20,979 nucleotides of DNA from Conidiobolus incongruus B7586 (lineage: Eukaryota; Entomophthoromycota; Entomophthoromycetes; Entomophthorales; Conidiobolaceae), in assembly GCA_000697335.1 (NCBI GenBank), contig JNEM01014808.1, positions 1 through 20,979 of the forward strand, in the 5' to 3' direction. The notes beneath the pieces are model-generated. The model was not told the origin of the DNA. It made no database searches and worked only from the letters and a program-made list of their open reading frames with translations. Below, piece after piece: positions 19,701 to 20,979 of this stretch. Both the position numbers and the translations under genes were made by a program. Each line of letters begins with the position of its first letter. Positions within the stretch are counted from its first letter, which is position 1.

Positions 19701-20979
19701 ATAAAATCTGGTTTTTTATCTTATATTCTATAAAATATATTTCAGTGTGTAATATTTTCATTATCTTAATATAATTGTATCCACTCCAAAATTTTTCCTC
19801 TCTTTTACAAATTTATTTTCAATTTATTTGAATCATAAATAATAGATCATTTTCAAACAAAAATAACATTAAATATATTGTTTAAATCAATTATACAGAA
19901 ATTAAGTAATGGTAAAACTTTAAAATAAAAATAAAAAATTATTAATATATGATTTATAAAAATTATTACACAATATAAAATTAAAACTCTTTTTTATTAT
20001 TAATAACTTTTTGCCATATTTTTGGCAAATTTCTAAAACTTAAATAGTAATATAATATAAAAGACTAAAATCAGATATTTTATAAATTAATTTAATTTGT
20101 TGATAGGAATTCTTTTATTATAAATATATTTTAATTATATAAATTGATTTTAATCATATATGCTTTAATTTAGGAAATATATTAAATATGGTTACTTTTT
20201 TTAATTATTTTTAAATAGAGACTCTTTCATTATTTTAATTTTAAATATTTTATAATTATTGAATAAAATAATAAGCTTTCTTATTTAATAATAAGTATAT
20301 CAATCAAAAATTATTATATTTAAAAAAATTATAAAAAACTTTTAAAAAAATTAATATATCTTTTATAATTAAATATAACAATATTTGTATATTATAATTA
20401 ATTATAATAATTAATAATTTCTTATAAATAAAGTATATATATATTAAAATTGATAAATAGGATTATTTGAGGTTAATATTTTAATTTTAAATATAGAATC
20501 AAATAAAAAATTGAAAATTTATTAATTATAGTGGTATATTATAATAAATTTTGATTTTAATTAAATCCAAATAGATTTTTTTTAATTATAATTATTTAGA
20601 TATTTTTTTTGAAAATTTTTAATTTTATAAAATATTTATATATTTATTTATAATTATAAATTAAAGTTTTAATTAATATAGCATATTAATATAATTATAA
20701 TTAAATTATATTGATAATTAACTAATTAAAATTAATAAATATTTTTTAATATATTTTTTCTATTATTGATAAATAAAACAATAAAATTAAAATTAATTAT
20801 TTAAATTCAATTAAATTATATATAATATTTTTTTAACTTTACTATAATATATCTAATAATAAATGATAATTTCAAATAAAAGATAATTATATAAAATATT
20901 CACAAATCTTAAAAGGTTTTAAAGAATTTATGGTTAAGTTTGGGTAATATTGATATATCAATCTTTTAATCATTATTAT
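16721..20979. other. Extremely AT-rich region, no gene seen
   Basis: I find no coding region, tRNA or transposon protein here. Frames of 60-80 codons on the minus strand (17822-18061, 19117-19305) are dominated by Ile, Asn, Lys and Phe and show no motif. A+T rises to the right; 20641-20700 has 3 G/C in 60. The stretch could be non-genic spacer or repeats decayed beyond recognition. Confidence 0.65.
19155..19168. repeat. (AT)7 microsatellite
   Basis: Seven AT units in a row. This is the only clean simple repeat of note and is unremarkable in such AT-rich DNA. Confidence 0.7.

Noticed and set aside
5727-20979. Search for CRISPR arrays, toxin-antitoxin pairs, phage or defence genes
   Set aside because: The sequence is eukaryotic in gene structure, and no regularly spaced repeats or such protein families were seen.

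Overview
The window reads as nuclear DNA from a very AT-rich fungus. The reasons are a Ty3/Gypsy retroelement, an alpha-arrestin ending in a PPxY motif, genes split by introns of only 47-57 bp (GT...AG, one with a perfect CTAAC branch site), and two membrane-anchored alpha/beta hydrolases of a type I associate with fungi. The lineage cannot be fixed from the sequence. Host coding DNA is about one third G+C, intergenic DNA far less (20641-20700 has 3 G/C in 60), and the retroelement is clearly richer in G+C.

Layout. Bases 1-5726 are a Ty3/Gypsy LTR retroelement whose 5' end lies outside the window. It shows the last 182 bp of the 5' LTR, a primer binding site like the 3' end of tRNA-Lys, gag with a zinc knuckle, an aspartic protease, a dUTPase-like domain, reverse transcriptase, RNase H, an integrase with a GPY/F-type tail, a polypurine tract and a complete 567 bp 3' LTR. 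The LTRs differ at one of 182 comparable bases, so insertion was recent. The coding part looks nearly whole, with about one break. Bases 5727-7226 are AT-rich; a short gene-like frame abuts the element.

Bases 7227-8345 (minus) hold a single-exon alpha-arrestin. Just upstream on the same strand is a 46-codon frame with a C-terminal membrane segment (8445-8585), which may or may not be a gene. Bases 8586-13287 are a long AT-rich stretch with no convincing protein gene. It contains a decayed tRNA-Glu copy at 11836-11907 whose changes fit C-to-T and G-to-A decay, and a small perfect hairpin at 9503-9530.

Bases 13321-14850 (plus) and 15202-16712 (minus) are two three-exon alpha/beta-hydrolase genes lying tail to tail. 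They are paralogues: exon 2 is 409 bp and exon 3 is 223 bp in both, intron phases match, and the nucleophile, acid and histidine have identical spacing in their C-terminal halves. Bases 16713-20979 are extremely AT-rich and I find no gene there.

The host genes do not form an obvious pathway. The arrestin is a probable ubiquitin-ligase adaptor and the hydrolases are membrane-associated enzymes of unknown substrate. I see no defence system, CRISPR array or biosynthetic cluster. The points most worth a second look are the dUTPase-like domain, the gag frame running through the primer site into the LTR, the tRNA relic and the inverted hydrolase pair.
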